64,000 nucleotides of DNA from Mycobacterium alsense (GCF_002086635.1 NZ_MVHD01000001.1:124001-188000), one strand, 5' to 3'; positions 36,169 to 47,304 are shown, counted from the first letter of the stretch. The notes: generated by a model not told the origin, from the sequence alone. A program made the numbers and translations.

Positions 36169-37296
36169 TCAGGCGGCGGCGGCCCCGCGCCCGCCCAGCA
36201 CCGCCTCATAGTGCCCGAGCAACTCGTCGCAGATGACCGGCCAGCTGCGGCGCAGCACGCTGCGCCGGGCGGCCGGCGCGTAGCGGTGCCGCTCGGCGAG
36301 CAGGTGCGCGACGGCGGCGGGCAGCCGCGCCTCGAATTCGTCGACACCCAGCAGCAGCCCGGTGCGGCACGGGGCGACCAGGTCGCGCGGGCCGCCGGCG
36401 TCGGGGGCGATGACCGGCAGGCCCGACGCCAGCGCCTCCTGCACGACTTGGCAAAACGTTTCGTGCTCACCGGGATGCACGAAGACGTCCATGCTGGCGT
36501 AGGCCGCGGCGAGCCGCGGGCCGTAGAGCGCGCCGGTGAAAACCGCTGAGGGCATGGCGGATTGCAACTTGGCCCGCGCGACGCCGTCGCCGACGATGAC
36601 CAGTTGCACCGAATCGTCGGCGCCCACCGCGGCCAGCCGCTCGACGTGCTTCTCCGGCGCGAGCCGGCCCACGAACCCGACGATCGGCTTGCCGAACGGC
36701 GACCACCGCCGCCGCAGCTCCTCGCTGCGCGCCGACGGCGCGAACTGCAGCACGTCCACCCCGCGCGCCCACCGGTGCAGCCGCGGGAAGCGCTGGGCGG
36801 CAAGCGATTCCATGGTCGCGGTGGATGGCACCAGGGTCCGGTCGGCGAGGCCGTGCAGGTGGCGAAACCAGGCCCACGCCGCCCGTGCCGTCATCGGAAT
36901 GCCGTAGCTCGCCGCGAAACCGGGCACGTCGGTCTGATAGACCGCGACCGCCGGCACGCCCAGGCGGCGCGCCGCCAGCACCCCGCCGTAACCGAGCAGC
37001 GCCGGCGACGCCAGGTGCACCACGTGCGGATCGAACCCGCGCAGCACGCCGAGCATCCGCGGCATCGGCACCCCCAGCGGCAGCGTGGTCACCTTGGGAA
37101 ACATCCGCGACGGCGCGCGGTGCACGCGGATGCCGTCGTGAATCCGGTCCGCCCGGGGCATGCCCCGCGGGTTGTCGGGGGCGATGACGAGGGCCTCGTG
37201 ACCCGTTCGGCGCAGATGCTCGAGGACGCGCAGCACCGAGTTGCTGACACCGTTGACGTTCGGGAGGAAGGATTCGGCGACGATGGCAACGCGCAC
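36169..37296 (-). CDS. mgtA: GDP-mannose-dependent glycosyltransferase MgtA (Rv0557-like)
   Basis: A 375-residue GT4 family enzyme with a GT-B fold: N-terminal [20 protein letters not shown], middle [16 protein letters not shown], and the EX7E motif inside [18 protein letters not shown]. The M. tuberculosis protein transfers mannose to diacylglycerol glucuronide and was earlier called PimB. GTG 37296 starts the first strand directly; the upstream open frame runs into the Rv0556-like gene. It lies in the menD-menG cluster. Confidence 0.88.
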   Translation of the reverse strand: MRVAIVAESFLPNVNGVSNSVLRVLEHLRRTGHEALVIAPDNPRGMPRADRIHDGIRVHRAPSRMFPKVTTLPLGVPMPRMLGVLRGFDPHVVHLASPALLGYGGVLAARRLGVPAVAVYQTDVPGFAASYGIPMTARAAWAWFRHLHGLADRTLVPSTATMESLAAQRFPRLHRWARGVDVLQFAPSARSEELRRRWSPFGKPIVGFVGRLAPEKHVERLAAVGADDSVQLVIVGDGVARAKLQSAMPSAVFTGALYGPRLAAAYASMDVFVHPGEHETFCQVVQEALASGLPVIAPDAGGPRDLVAPCRTGLLLGVDEFEARLPAAVAHLLAERHRYAPAARRSVLRRSWPVICDELLGHYEAVLGGRGAAAA

Positions 37297-37334
37297 GACG
37301 CCAGCATGCCGACTTCGGTTGTCGGGCAGGTTGC

Positions 37335-37856
37335 CTACGGGCGTATCCCGCGCGAAATCTGCTGGTCCCGGCGGTCCAGCGACCGTTCCAGCAGCGCCAG
37401 CCCGGCCAGGGCGGCCGCCGCGACCAGCCACGCGGCCACCGCGATGGACCCCGCCGGAATGATCGCCAGCCCGGCGTTTCGGTGCTGCACCCGAACCAGG
37501 TTTGGATCCTTCTTGTTGTATTCGACGTAGATTCGCATGCCGGTCGCCAACTGCGACGGATACAGCACGCCGAGCTCGGGTCGGTAGGTGACGCGCTCGG
37601 GCGTGACGAACTCGATGGTCGAGCGCCGCGGCCCGGCGCTGAGCACCTCGGCCTGCGCCACGCCCATGTTGCGCTGGATCGCCAGGTCGTCGCGCCACGC
37701 GCCGGCCACCAGCAGCACCGACTGCAGCGTGACCAGGGCGGTCAGGACCAACACAGCGATGCGCAACCACCGCAACACGATCCGGCCGCGGGTCGTCGGC
37801 GGCTTGTCGGTTCGACCGTGAATAAGTACGTGCAACAAGACCTTTGGTGAAATCAA
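37335..37856 (-). CDS. Rv0556-like membrane protein
   Basis: A 173-residue protein with two membrane segments (about 24-45 and 135-160) around a beta-rich extracytoplasmic domain containing [20 protein letters not shown] and [17 protein letters not shown]. This domain resembles DUF3592-type modules. The start is best placed at TTG 37856, which overlaps the menD stop (TTGA) and gives the length of Rv0556; later TTG codons are possible. Function unknown; its place between menD and mgtA is conserved in mycobacteria. Confidence 0.75.
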   Translation of the reverse strand: MISPKVLLHVLIHGRTDKPPTTRGRIVLRWLRIAVLVLTALVTLQSVLLVAGAWRDDLAIQRNMGVAQAEVLSAGPRRSTIEFVTPERVTYRPELGVLYPSQLATGMRIYVEYNKKDPNLVRVQHRNAGLAIIPAGSIAVAAWLVAAAALAGLALLERSLDRRDQQISRGIRP

Positions 37857-39502
37857 AGGGCCGCCTTGATGGCGGCGTGCAGCTGTCGCAGCGAGGAGCG
37901 GTCCGCCTTGACCTCCAGCACCCGCATGCCGGGGACGGGTTCGTCGAGGGCCGCGCTCAGCTCGTCGACCTCGATCTGCCGGCTCTCCACGTGATAGGCG
38001 CGGCACAGCGCGCCGACGTCGACGTCGTGCGGGGTGCCGAAGATCCGCGACGACACGTCGGAGAACCGGGGATCGCCCTGCTCGAGCAGCTCGAAGATGC
38101 CGCCGCCGTTGTCGTTGGACACCACGATCGTCAGCCGTTGCGGCGTCGGCTCGGTGGGCCCGATCAGCAGCCCCGAGCTGTCGTGCACGAAAGTCAGGTC
38201 GCCGATCAGCGCGACGGTGCGCCCGTCGTGCGCGCCCTCGAACGCCAGCGCCGCGCCGATCGCCGTCGACACGGTGCCGTCGATGCCGGCGACCCCGCGG
38301 TTGGACCGGACTGTGATCTGTCCGCGATGCCTCGCGGACCCGAGGCCCACCAGCGCCGCGTCGCGGACCGGGTTGGACGCCCCGAGCACCAGCTGGTCCC
38401 CCGGGCGCAACGCGTCGGCCACGGCCGCGGCGACGTGCAGCCCGGTGGTCAACGGGTGCGCCCCGAGCTGGGTGCGCACCGCGTCGTTGGCGTGCCGGTT
38501 CATCTCCGCGCAGCGGTGCAGCCATGCCGGCTGCGGCTCCCCGGTGGTGACCGCCCGCGTGCCCGTGGCCTGCGAATTGCCCGAGACGTCGGGCCAGCGG
38601 GGCCCGGTGGTCAGCGCGTACACGGGCACCTGCGGGTCGGCCAGCAGCGCCGAAACCGGCCGGTGCAGCGTCGGGCGGCCGAGCATGATCACCTGCTTGG
38701 GGCGCAGCAGCCGCAGCGCCAGGGGGTGCAACGGGTTGGCCGGGGCGGGCGCGGTCGGCTCGGCGACGGTGGGCAGCCGCTCCAGGTTCGGGTGCGCTCC
38801 GGCGCCGTGCCCGGCGATGACGACCGTGTCGGGAGCCAGGTCGATTTCCAGCGGTTGATCGAACGTGACCGCGGGCGTGTACGTCCACGGCTTGCCGTCG
38901 GGCCGCCCGGGCGGGGCCGCGGCCGCGTGCGGTTCGGAATCCGGCACCAACGGCTCGCGCAGCGGGATGTCGAACTGCACCGGGCCGGCGTTGGCGGTGC
39001 GAGATCCCGTGGCGGCGGCCAACACCCGGCAGGTGGCCGAGCGCCAGGTGGCGTTGAATTCCGCCATCCGCTCGGGCGCGTCCTCGGCCAGGCCCAGGCT
39101 GATCGCGGCGCGCACCTGGGTGCCGAAATAGCCCAGCTGCTCCATGGTCTGGTTGGCGCCGGTGCCCAACAGTTCGTAGGGCCGGTTGGCCGACAGCACG
39201 ATCAGCGGCACCCGCGCGTAGTTGGCCTCCACCACGGCCGGGCCGAGGTTGGCCACCGCGGTGCCCGACGTCATCGCCACGCACACCGGGGCGCCGGCGG
39301 CGATGGCCAGGCCGATGGCCAGGTACCCGGCGGTGCGCTCGTCGATGCGCACGTGCAGGCGGATCCGGCCGGACCGGTCGGCGTCGGCCAAAGCGAACGC
39401 CAGCGGCGCGTTCCGCGACCCGGGGCACAGCACCACGTCGCGGACGCCGCCGCGGACCAGCTCGTCGACGACGACGCGGGCCTGGGTCGTCGAGGGATTC
39501 AC
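37853..39502 (-). CDS. menD: SEPHCHC synthase MenD
   Basis: A 549-residue thiamine-diphosphate enzyme that joins 2-oxoglutarate to isochorismate, the first committed menaquinone step. Features: N-terminal [19 protein letters not shown]; the [19 protein letters not shown] block; and the ThDP/Mg motif beginning [11 protein letters not shown] near 435 and ending [19 protein letters not shown] 39502. Its stop overlaps the TTG start of the next gene; bpoC lies 101 bases upstream. Confidence 0.95.
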   Translation of the reverse strand: MNPSTTQARVVVDELVRGGVRDVVLCPGSRNAPLAFALADADRSGRIRLHVRIDERTAGYLAIGLAIAAGAPVCVAMTSGTAVANLGPAVVEANYARVPLIVLSANRPYELLGTGANQTMEQLGYFGTQVRAAISLGLAEDAPERMAEFNATWRSATCRVLAAATGSRTANAGPVQFDIPLREPLVPDSEPHAAAAPPGRPDGKPWTYTPAVTFDQPLEIDLAPDTVVIAGHGAGAHPNLERLPTVAEPTAPAPANPLHPLALRLLRPKQVIMLGRPTLHRPVSALLADPQVPVYALTTGPRWPDVSGNSQATGTRAVTTGEPQPAWLHRCAEMNRHANDAVRTQLGAHPLTTGLHVAAAVADALRPGDQLVLGASNPVRDAALVGLGSARHRGQITVRSNRGVAGIDGTVSTAIGAALAFEGAHDGRTVALIGDLTFVHDSSGLLIGPTEPTPQRLTIVVSNDNGGGIFELLEQGDPRFSDVSSRIFGTPHDVDVGALCRAYHVESRQIEVDELSAALDEPVPGMRVLEVKADRSSLRQLHAAIKAAL

Positions 39503-39603
39503 TCCTACAGGGTGTCATAACCCGCGAAACCGACGCCGAGCGTGGAGTTGTTGGCTCGAACCGCCGGGATTTTCGCGCAAACAGGTCGACGTCGGGGCCC
39601 GGG

Positions 39604-40398
39604 TTAGGCCTTGACGCCGGCGAAGAACTGCAGGGCCGCGGAGTTGACGGCCTGCGGGCGCTCCAAAAACCCGAGGTGGCCGGCGTCGGGTATCTGCAGG
39701 TAGCGGCCGTTGGGCATGGCGTCGGCGACCTCGCGTCCCAGGTAGGGCGGCGTTACCACGTCGTCGGCGAAGCCCATCACCAGCACCGGCGCGGCGATGC
39801 TGCGGTAGGCCGGCAGCCGGTTGGTCTGCGGGGAAACGTCCAGCTGGCAGCGCAGGCCCGGGGTCTGCTTGACCGGCCACGTGCAAAACATCGCGATCCA
39901 GTCCGCGACCGCCGCGTCGTCGTTGATCGTCTTGCGGGAGAAGCTTTCCAGCACACGGTTTCTCGCGTCCACGATGGACGGCAGCTGGATCCCGGAGGAG
40001 TAAAGCTCAACCTCGGCGTCGTAGAAGAACTTGCGGGCGCGGTCCAGGCGGCCGCGGGTGGCCATCAGCACCGCGGAGGAGACCAGTTCGGGCCGGGCCA
40101 CCATGAGTTCCTGCGCGATGTAGGCACCCATGGACACCCCGACGAGCCGCGCGGGGGCGGCACCCAGCGACTCGATCAGCGCGGCGGTGTCGGCGACCAT
40201 GGTCTGCGTCGTGAACCCCTCGGCGTTTTCCGTGGCGCCGATCCCGCGGTTGTCGAAGGTGATGGCCCGGTACCCGGCGGCCAGGAAAGCCGGCACCTGA
40301 TGGGGGTGCCAGGTGCGGCCCGCGCCGCCGCGGCCGGCGATGAAAACGACGGGCTCGCCGGACCCGCGGTCGTCGTAAGCCAGGTTGATCACCCGCAC
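39604..40398 (-). CDS. bpoC: Alpha/beta hydrolase BpoC (Rv0554-like)
   Basis: A 264-residue hydrolase with nucleophile elbow GVSMGAYIAQE (Ser near 92), acid MGFADDVVTPP and His in PDAGHLGFLE. It is named as a non-heme peroxidase in M. tuberculosis; its place between menC and menD suggests the MenH-type step (removal of pyruvate to form SHCHC), as some have proposed. That is inference. GTG 40398 lies within the end of menC (10-base overlap), so the genes are coupled. Confidence 0.85.
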   Translation of the reverse strand: MRVINLAYDDRGSGEPVVFIAGRGGAGRTWHPHQVPAFLAAGYRAITFDNRGIGATENAEGFTTQTMVADTAALIESLGAAPARLVGVSMGAYIAQELMVARPELVSSAVLMATRGRLDRARKFFYDAEVELYSSGIQLPSIVDARNRVLESFSRKTINDDAAVADWIAMFCTWPVKQTPGLRCQLDVSPQTNRLPAYRSIAAPVLVMGFADDVVTPPYLGREVADAMPNGRYLQIPDAGHLGFLERPQAVNSAALQFFAGVKA

Positions 40399-41360
40399 GA
40401 CGGTACAAGTAGCGGATAGCAGGCCTTGACCCGGTCGATCCACCACTGCCGCCGCCCCGGCGGCGCGGCCAGCGCCCGCAACCGCGCGGGGTCGGGTGTC
40501 ACCCGGCCCACCGGCAGGTAGCCGTCGACGGGGACGGCGGCGTCGGCGACGTCTTCGGTGAACAGCCCACCGGTGCCCAGGCCGCAGGCGTGGGGCAGTT
40601 GCGGCAGGGCCGCCGCGGCGGTGAGACCGGCGGCGATGCCGACCGCCGAGTCCAGCGCACTCGAGACCACGACGGGGATGTCGATCCGGGCGGCGATGGC
40701 GAGCAGGGCCGAAACCCCGCCCAGCGGAGCGACTTTCAGCACCGCGACGTCGGCGGCCCGGTCGCGGACCACGGCGAGCGGGTCGTCGGCCTTGCGGATG
40801 CTTTCGTCGGCGGCGATCGGCACGTCGACCCGTGCGCGCAGCGCGGCGAGCTCGGGCACGGTCGCGCAGGGCTGCTCGAGGTATTCCAGCGGGCCGTCGG
40901 CGGTCAGCGCGGCCGCCGCCCGCTCCGCCTGCTCGACGCTCCAGCCGCCGTTGGCGTCCACGCGCACGGTTTCGACCAGCTCGCGCACCGCGTTGACCCG
41001 CTCGACGTCCTCGGCCAGCGTCTGGCCGGGCTCGGCGACCTTCACCTTGGCCGTGCCGGCCCCCGGAAATCGCGACAGCACCTCGGCGACCTCGGCGGCG
41101 GGGACGGCCGGCACGGTCGCGTTGATCGGCACGCGGTCGCGGCGCACCGGCGGCGGCGGCCGGTATGCGCCCTCGATGGCCGAGGCCAGCCAGTGCGCGG
41201 CCTCCTGCGGGCCGTATTCGACGAACGCGCCGAACTCGCCCCAGCCCGCCGGGCCCTCGATCAACGCGAGCTCGCGGGTGGTGATGCCGCGAAAGCGCAC
41301 CCGCATCGGCAGCGCCACCACGTGCAGGCGGCCCACCAGGTCCTCGAGCGACGGCCTCAC
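40389..41360 (-). CDS. menC: o-Succinylbenzoate synthase MenC
   Basis: A 323-residue enolase-superfamily enzyme that dehydrates SHCHC to o-succinylbenzoate. Catalytic set visible: KVKV (KxK), metal ligands in VRVDANGGW, EYLEQPC and IAADESIRK, and the second catalytic Lys in VLKVAPLGG. It begins PSLEDLVGRLHVVALPMRVRFRG, like Rv0553. GTG 41360 overlaps the stop of the 56-codon remnant gene (GTGA), a junction that suggests translational coupling. Confidence 0.93.
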   Translation of the reverse strand: MRPSLEDLVGRLHVVALPMRVRFRGITTRELALIEGPAGWGEFGAFVEYGPQEAAHWLASAIEGAYRPPPPVRRDRVPINATVPAVPAAEVAEVLSRFPGAGTAKVKVAEPGQTLAEDVERVNAVRELVETVRVDANGGWSVEQAERAAAALTADGPLEYLEQPCATVPELAALRARVDVPIAADESIRKADDPLAVVRDRAADVAVLKVAPLGGVSALLAIAARIDIPVVVSSALDSAVGIAAGLTAAAALPQLPHACGLGTGGLFTEDVADAAVPVDGYLPVGRVTPDPARLRALAAPPGRRQWWIDRVKACYPLLVPSCG

Positions 41361-41527
41361 CGCGGGTACACCCGGCGGCCCGCGAAAAACGTCGCACGGG
41401 CGTCGCGCACGGTCACCGGCCCGATGTCGACGATCCGGCCGGCGGCCGCGGCGAGCGCCTCGGCGGTGGGCCGCGCGTCGCGGACGGTCAGCACGGTTCC
41501 GGCGACGACGAGATCGGCGGCGGCCAT
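41357..41527 (-). pseudogene. Internally deleted amidohydrolase remnant (Rv0552-like)
   Basis: A 56-codon gene. Residues 1-36 (ADLVVAGTVLTVRDARPTAEAL, AAGRIVDIG) are the N-terminal strands of a YtcJ-type amidohydrolase, and residues about 37-56 (VTVRDARATFFAGRRVYPR) look like the final strand of the same family. Everything between, including all metal ligands, is gone while the frame is kept. M. tuberculosis has a full-length amidohydrolase (Rv0552, about 534 residues) here. Its stop still overlaps the menC start, so it may now serve only as a coupling leader for menC. Confidence 0.6.
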
Positions 41528-41593
41528 AGGCACGGATGCTAGTGGCCGAGGGCGCGACCGACCCGAATTGCAACACGTTCTAGTCTTGCCCAC

Positions 41594-43195
41594 ATGAGTG
41601 ACCAGCAGCTGCGCAACCCGACCCATAACGGCCACATGTTGGTGGGCGCGCTCAAGCGCCACAGGAACAAGCCGGTGCTCTTCCTCGGCGACACCACGCT
41701 GACCGGCGGCCAGATGGCCGACAAGATCAGCCAGTACATCCAGGCGTTCGAGGCGCTGGGCGCCGGCACCGGCGTGGCCGTGGGCCTGCTGTCGCTGAAT
41801 CGCCCCGAGGTGCTGATGATCATCGGCGCCGGACAGACCCAGGGCTACCGGCGCACCGCGCTGCATCCACTCGGCTCGCTGGACGACCACGCCTACGTGC
41901 TCTCCGACGCCGGCATCAGCTCGCTGATCATCGACCCCAACCCGATGTTCGTCGAGCGCGCGCTGGCGTTGCTGGAAAAGGTGCCCTCGCTCAAGCAGAT
42001 CCTGACCATCGGCCCGGTGCCGCAAGCGCTCAACGGTGTGGCCGTGGATTTGTCGGCCGAGGCGGACAAGTACGAGCCGCAGCCGCTGACCGCCAAGGAC
42101 CTGCCGCCCGATCAGGTCATCGGCCTGACCTACACCGGCGGTACCACCGGCAAGCCCAAGGGCGTCATGGGCACCGCGCAGTCGATTTCGACGATGACGA
42201 TGATCCAACTCGCGGAGTGGGAGTGGCCGGAGGAGCCGCGGTTCTTGATGATCACGCCGCTGTCCCACGCCGGGGCGGCGTATTTCCTGCCGACCCTGGT
42301 CAAGGGCGGCCAGATGTACGTGCTGCCCAAGTTCGATCCCGCCGAGGTCCTGAAAACCATTGAGGAGAAGCGGATCACGGCCACGTTCGTGGTGCCCTCG
42401 ATGCTGTACGCGCTGATGGACCATCCGGACTCGCGCACCCGGGACCTGTCGTCGCTGGAGACCGTCTATTACGGGGCGTCGGCGATCAACCCGGTGCGCC
42501 TGGCCGAGGCGATCAGCCGGTTCGGCAAGATCTTCGCGCAGAACTACGGGCAGTCCGAGGCGCCGATGGCCATCACCTACCTGGCCAAGGGCGACCACGA
42601 CGAGAAGCGGCTGACCTCGTGCGGGCGCCCGACGCTGTTCGCGCGCGTGGCCCTGCTCGGCGAGGACGGGCAGCCGGTGCCGCAGGGCGAGCCGGGCGAG
42701 ATCTGCGTCGGCGGGCCGCTGCTGGCGGGGGGCTACTGGAACCTCCCCGAGGCCACGGCCGAAACGTTCAAGGACGGCTGGCTGCACACCGGCGACATGG
42801 CCCGCGAGGACGACGACGGCTTCTACTACATCGTCGACCGGGTCAAGGACATGATCGTCACCGGCGGCTTCAACGTGTTCCCCCGCGAGGTCGAGGACGT
42901 GGTCGCCGAGCACCCGGCCGTCGCGCAGGTGTGCGTGGTCGGGGCGCCGGACGACAAATGGGGCGAGGCCGTCACCGCCGTGGTGGTGCTGCGCGCCGAC
43001 GCGCCCCGCGACGACGCCGCGATCGAGGCGATGACCGCCGAGATCCAGGCCGCGGTCAAGGAACGCAAGGGGTCGGTGCAGTCGCCCAAGCGGGTGGTGA
43101 TCGTCGACTCGCTGCCGTTGACCGGGCTGGGCAAGCCGGACAAGAAGACCGTCCGGGCGCGGTTCTGGGAGGGCGCCGGCCGGGCCGTCGGCTAG
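41594..43195 (+). CDS. fadD8: Acyl-CoA synthetase FadD8
   Basis: A 533-residue ANL-superfamily enzyme. AMP-binding P-loop YTGGTTGKPKGVMG lies near 179-192, YGQSEAPM near 317, GYWNLPEAT, the hinge VDRVKDMIVTGGFNVFPREVE near 415-435, and the acyl-transfer Lys in LTGLGKPDKK near 517. It activates a fatty or aromatic acid to the CoA thioester; the chain length is unknown. ATG 41594 may be leaderless, since TAGTCT at 41581-41586 lies 7 bases before it. It is divergent from the menC group with a 66-base gap. Confidence 0.9.
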   Translation: MSDQQLRNPTHNGHMLVGALKRHRNKPVLFLGDTTLTGGQMADKISQYIQAFEALGAGTGVAVGLLSLNRPEVLMIIGAGQTQGYRRTALHPLGSLDDHAYVLSDAGISSLIIDPNPMFVERALALLEKVPSLKQILTIGPVPQALNGVAVDLSAEADKYEPQPLTAKDLPPDQVIGLTYTGGTTGKPKGVMGTAQSISTMTMIQLAEWEWPEEPRFLMITPLSHAGAAYFLPTLVKGGQMYVLPKFDPAEVLKTIEEKRITATFVVPSMLYALMDHPDSRTRDLSSLETVYYGASAINPVRLAEAISRFGKIFAQNYGQSEAPMAITYLAKGDHDEKRLTSCGRPTLFARVALLGEDGQPVPQGEPGEICVGGPLLAGGYWNLPEATAETFKDGWLHTGDMAREDDDGFYYIVDRVKDMIVTGGFNVFPREVEDVVAEHPAVAQVCVVGAPDDKWGEAVTAVVVLRADAPRDDAAIEAMTAEIQAAVKERKGSVQSPKRVVIVDSLPLTGLGKPDKKTVRARFWEGAGRAVG

Positions 43196-43220
43196 GCCCT
43201 CGGCGGCTAGGGTGAGGCGC

Positions 43221-43676
43221 ATGGCCAGTGGCAAATACGTCAAGCCGCCCTGGTGGCTGAAGCCGGCGAACAAGGTTTTCATCCGGATGTCGCGGCTTGG
43301 CCTCAGCTTCGGCGGTGAAAGCCCCGTCGTGCTGACGGTCCGGGGACGCAAGTCCGGACGTGAGCGCTCGACGCCGGTGACGCCGATGACGGTGGACGGC
43401 AAACGGTATGTGGTGGGCGGGTTTCCGGGCGCGGATTGGATCCGTAACGTCCGCGCCGCCGACTCCGTGACGCTGGCCCGCGGCCGGCACTCCGAGCGAG
43501 TACGGATGGTGGAACTGTCCGCCGAAGCGGCGCGGCCGTTCCTGCGGGCCTTTCCCACCGAGGTGCCCACCGGCGTCGGCTTCATGAAACGCTCCGGGTT
43601 GGTCAAGGAGGGACGCCCCGAGGAGTTCGAGGCGCTGGCCGGTGTGTGTCCGGTCTTCCGGCTGGACCCGGCATAG
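43221..43676 (+). CDS. Deazaflavin (F420)-dependent nitroreductase family protein
   Basis: A 151-residue Ddn-like split-barrel protein: VVLTVRGRKSGRERSTPVTPM near 34-54, VVGGFPGADWIRNVRAADSV near 64, and a C-terminal FRLDPA. The family uses F420 or heme/quinone-like ligands; Ddn itself reduces menaquinone and activates nitroimidazoles. It sits between fadD8 and menB, where M. tuberculosis has the vapBC3 toxin-antitoxin pair. ATG 43221. Confidence 0.8.
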   Translation: MASGKYVKPPWWLKPANKVFIRMSRLGLSFGGESPVVLTVRGRKSGRERSTPVTPMTVDGKRYVVGGFPGADWIRNVRAADSVTLARGRHSERVRMVELSAEAARPFLRAFPTEVPTGVGFMKRSGLVKEGRPEEFEALAGVCPVFRLDPA

Positions 43677-43689
43677 GAGCCCAAAGGCC

Positions 43690-44592
<903 letters not shown>

Positions 44593-44645
44593 GCCACGCG
44601 AGCGTGACCCCGGTCTCCCCGCCGGCCCGCCTACACTCGCCCCCT

Positions 44646-45530
44646 GTGAGCAAGAGTCCGCTGCGCAGGTTCACCGACCAGCTCGTCCTGGCGACCATGC
44701 GACCCCCCATCTCGCCGCAGATCCTGGTCAACCGGCCCGCGATCAAGCCGGTCAACCTCGACGGCAAGCGGATCCTGCTGACCGGGGCGTCGTCGGGCAT
44801 CGGCGAGGCCGGCGCCGAACGGCTGGCCCGCGAGGGCGCGACGGTGGTCGTCGTCGCCCGCCGCGGCGACCTGCTCGAGGCGCTGGTGGACCGCGTCACC
44901 AAGGCCGGCGGCGCCGCCATCGCGATCCCCTGCGACATCTCGGACCTCGACGCCGTCGACGCGCTGGTCGCCGACGTCGACAAGCGGCTCGGCGGCGTCG
45001 ACATCCTGGTCAACAACGCGGGCCGGTCCATCCGCCGGCCGCTGGCCGAGTCGCTGGAACGCTGGCACGACGTCGAGCGGACCATGGTGCTCAACTACTA
45101 CGCGCCGCTGCGGCTGATCCGCGGGCTCGCACCCGGGATGCTCGAGCGCGGCGACGGCCACATCATCAACGTCTCCACGTGGGGCGTGCTGTCGGAGGCC
45201 TCGCCGCTGTTTTCCGTCTACAACGCGTCGAAGGCCGCGCTGTCGACGGTCAGCCGGGTCGTCGAAACCGAGTGGGGCCGCAATGGTGTGCACTCGACGA
45301 CGCTGTATTACCCGCTGGTGGCCACGCCGATGATCGCGCCGACGAAGGCCTACGAGGGGGTGCCCGCGCTGACGTCGGAAGAGGCCGCCGAGTGGATGCT
45401 CACCGCGGCCCGCACCCGACCGGTGCGGATCGCACCGCGGATGGCGATCGCGGCCAAGGCGCTGGACACGTTCGGCCCACGCTGGGTCAACACGCTCATG
45501 CAGCGCCAGAGCATCCAGCCGGCGCGCTAG
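44646..45530 (+). CDS. Short-chain dehydrogenase/reductase (Rv0547c-like)
   Basis: A 294-residue SDR. NAD(P) motif LLTGASSGIGEAGAERL lies near 42, NNAG near 124, catalytic Ser in INVSTWG, and YxxxK as YNASK near 194. An N-terminal extension of about 35 residues (LRRFTDQLVLATMRPPISPQ) has a hydrophobic helix that may contact the membrane. Substrate unknown; the gene follows menB as in M. tuberculosis. GTG 44646 gives the Rv0547c length. Confidence 0.85.
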   Translation: MSKSPLRRFTDQLVLATMRPPISPQILVNRPAIKPVNLDGKRILLTGASSGIGEAGAERLAREGATVVVVARRGDLLEALVDRVTKAGGAAIAIPCDISDLDAVDALVADVDKRLGGVDILVNNAGRSIRRPLAESLERWHDVERTMVLNYYAPLRLIRGLAPGMLERGDGHIINVSTWGVLSEASPLFSVYNASKAALSTVSRVVETEWGRNGVHSTTLYYPLVATPMIAPTKAYEGVPALTSEEAAEWMLTAARTRPVRIAPRMAIAAKALDTFGPRWVNTLMQRQSIQPAR

Positions 45531-45550
45531 AGACGTGATAGACACGAGCT

Positions 45551-45955
45551 ATGGAGATCCTGGCCAGCCGGATGCTGCTCCGGCCGGCGGACTATCAGCG
45601 GTCGCTGAGCTTCTACCGCGACGAGATCGGGCTGGCGATAGCCCGCGAGTACGGCGCCGGCACGGTGTTCTTCGCGGGGCAGTCTTTGCTGGAGCTGGCC
45701 GGTTACGGCTCCCCGGACCATTCGCGGGGACCCTTTCCCGGTGCGCTGTGGCTTCAGGTCCGCGACATCGAGGCGACCCAGGCCGAGTTGCGCGGCCGGG
45801 GGGTGTCGATCGCCCGCGAAGCGCGCCGCGAATCGTGGGGGTTGCGTGAGATGCACGTCACGGATCCGGACGGGATCACGCTGATTTTCGTCGAGGTTCC
45901 CGGCGATCATCCCCTGCGCCGCGACACCCGCGGCGACCAAGGGAACATCCGGTGA
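45551..45955 (+). CDS. Glyoxalase/VOC-fold protein (Rv0546c-like)
   Basis: A 134-residue single VOC module: LLRPADYQRSLSFYRDEIGLAIAREYG, then GTVFFAGQSLLELAG, then ALWLQVRDIEATQAELRGRGV and a C-terminal MHVTDPDGITLIFVEVP. The last block supplies the Glu metal-ligand position. Could be a lyase, dioxygenase or resistance protein; not assigned. It begins 20 bases after the SDR stop. Confidence 0.8.
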   Translation: MEILASRMLLRPADYQRSLSFYRDEIGLAIAREYGAGTVFFAGQSLLELAGYGSPDHSRGPFPGALWLQVRDIEATQAELRGRGVSIAREARRESWGLREMHVTDPDGITLIFVEVPGDHPLRRDTRGDQGNIR

Positions 45956-46053
45956 ACTACGAGCTAACATCAAACGACAAGTCAAGGTACACCTGCGTCT
46001 CCGCCGCCTGTCCGTTCGACAATTGAATCCTCCGACTACGAGAATCGGGCCTT

Positions 46054-47304
46054 GTGAACATCGATTTGTTCCTCTTGATCGTTGTCGTAATCACGGCGCT
46101 CGCTTTCGATTTCACAAACGGCTTCCATGACACCGGCAACGCGATGGCGACGTCCATCGCCAGCGGCGCGCTGGCGCCGAAGGCGGCCGTCGCCCTGTCG
46201 GCGGTGCTCAATCTGGTGGGCGCGTTCATGTCCACCGCGGTCGCGGCCACCATCGCCAAAGGTCTGATCGACGGCCATATCGTGACGCTCGACCTGGTGT
46301 TCGCCGGCCTGGTCGGCGGCATCGTCTGGAACCTGCTGACGTGGTTCCTCGGCATCCCGTCGAGCTCGTCGCACGCGCTGATCGGCGGCATCGTCGGCGC
46401 CACGATCGCCGCCGTGGGCGGGCACGGCGTCATCTGGAAGGGCGTGGTGTCCAAGGCGATCATCCCGGCGGTCGTCTCGGCGATCCTCGCCATCGCGGTC
46501 GGGGCGATGGCGACCTGGCTGGTCTACCGGATCACCCGCGGTGTGTCGGCCAAGCACACCGAGGCCGGGTTCCGCTACGGCCAGTGGGGCTCGGCGTCAC
46601 TGGTTTCGCTGGCCCACGGCACCAACGACGCGCAGAAGACGATGGGCGTCATCTTCCTGGCGCTGATGTCCTACGGCGCGGTCAGCCACACCGCCGCCAC
46701 GCCGCCGCTCTGGGTCATCGTCTGCTGCGCCCTGGCCATGGCGTCGGGAACCTACCTGGGCGGTTGGCGGATCATCCGCACGCTGGGCAAGGGGCTGGTC
46801 GAGATCAGGTCGCCGCAGGGCATGGCCGCCGAATCGTCCTCGGCCGCTGTCATTTTGCTGTCCGCCCATTTCGGCTACGCGCTTTCCACGACGCAGGTGT
46901 GCACCGGGTCCGTGCTGGGCAGCGGCCTGGGCAAGCCGGGCGGCGAGGTGCGCTGGGGCGTGGCCGGCCGGATGGCGGTCGCGTGGCTGGTGACGCTCCC
47001 GTTGGCCGGTTCGGTCGGGGCGATCACGTACTGGATCGTGCACTTCATCGGCGGATACCTCGGCGCGATCATCGGATTCGGGCTGCTGGTCGCGGTGGCC
47101 GCGGCCATCTACATCCGGTCGCGCAAGGTCAAGGTCGACCACAAGAACGTCAACGCCGAGTGGGAGGGCAGCCTGACCGCCGGTCTCGGCGGGACGGACG
47201 AAAAGCCCGAACCGCCGGCGCATCCCGGGCCCACGGTGAGGATCCCGGCGCCATCCCGAACCGCCTCCAACGGCCCGACAGTCAGCGCGGCGAACCGATC
47301 GTGA
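46054..47304 (+). CDS. pitA: Low-affinity inorganic phosphate transporter PitA
   Basis: A 416-residue PiT-family permease. The duplicated signatures are FDFTNGFHDTGNAMATSIASGALAP near 19 and AHGTNDAQKTMGVIF near 187, with about ten membrane segments and a Pro/Ser-rich cytoplasmic tail. It couples phosphate uptake, usually as a metal-phosphate complex, to H+. GTG 46054. The stop overlaps the next start (GTGA). Confidence 0.93.
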   Translation: MNIDLFLLIVVVITALAFDFTNGFHDTGNAMATSIASGALAPKAAVALSAVLNLVGAFMSTAVAATIAKGLIDGHIVTLDLVFAGLVGGIVWNLLTWFLGIPSSSSHALIGGIVGATIAAVGGHGVIWKGVVSKAIIPAVVSAILAIAVGAMATWLVYRITRGVSAKHTEAGFRYGQWGSASLVSLAHGTNDAQKTMGVIFLALMSYGAVSHTAATPPLWVIVCCALAMASGTYLGGWRIIRTLGKGLVEIRSPQGMAAESSSAAVILLSAHFGYALSTTQVCTGSVLGSGLGKPGGEVRWGVAGRMAVAWLVTLPLAGSVGAITYWIVHFIGGYLGAIIGFGLLVAVAAAIYIRSRKVKVDHKNVNAEWEGSLTAGLGGTDEKPEPPAHPGPTVRIPAPSRTASNGPTVSAANRS

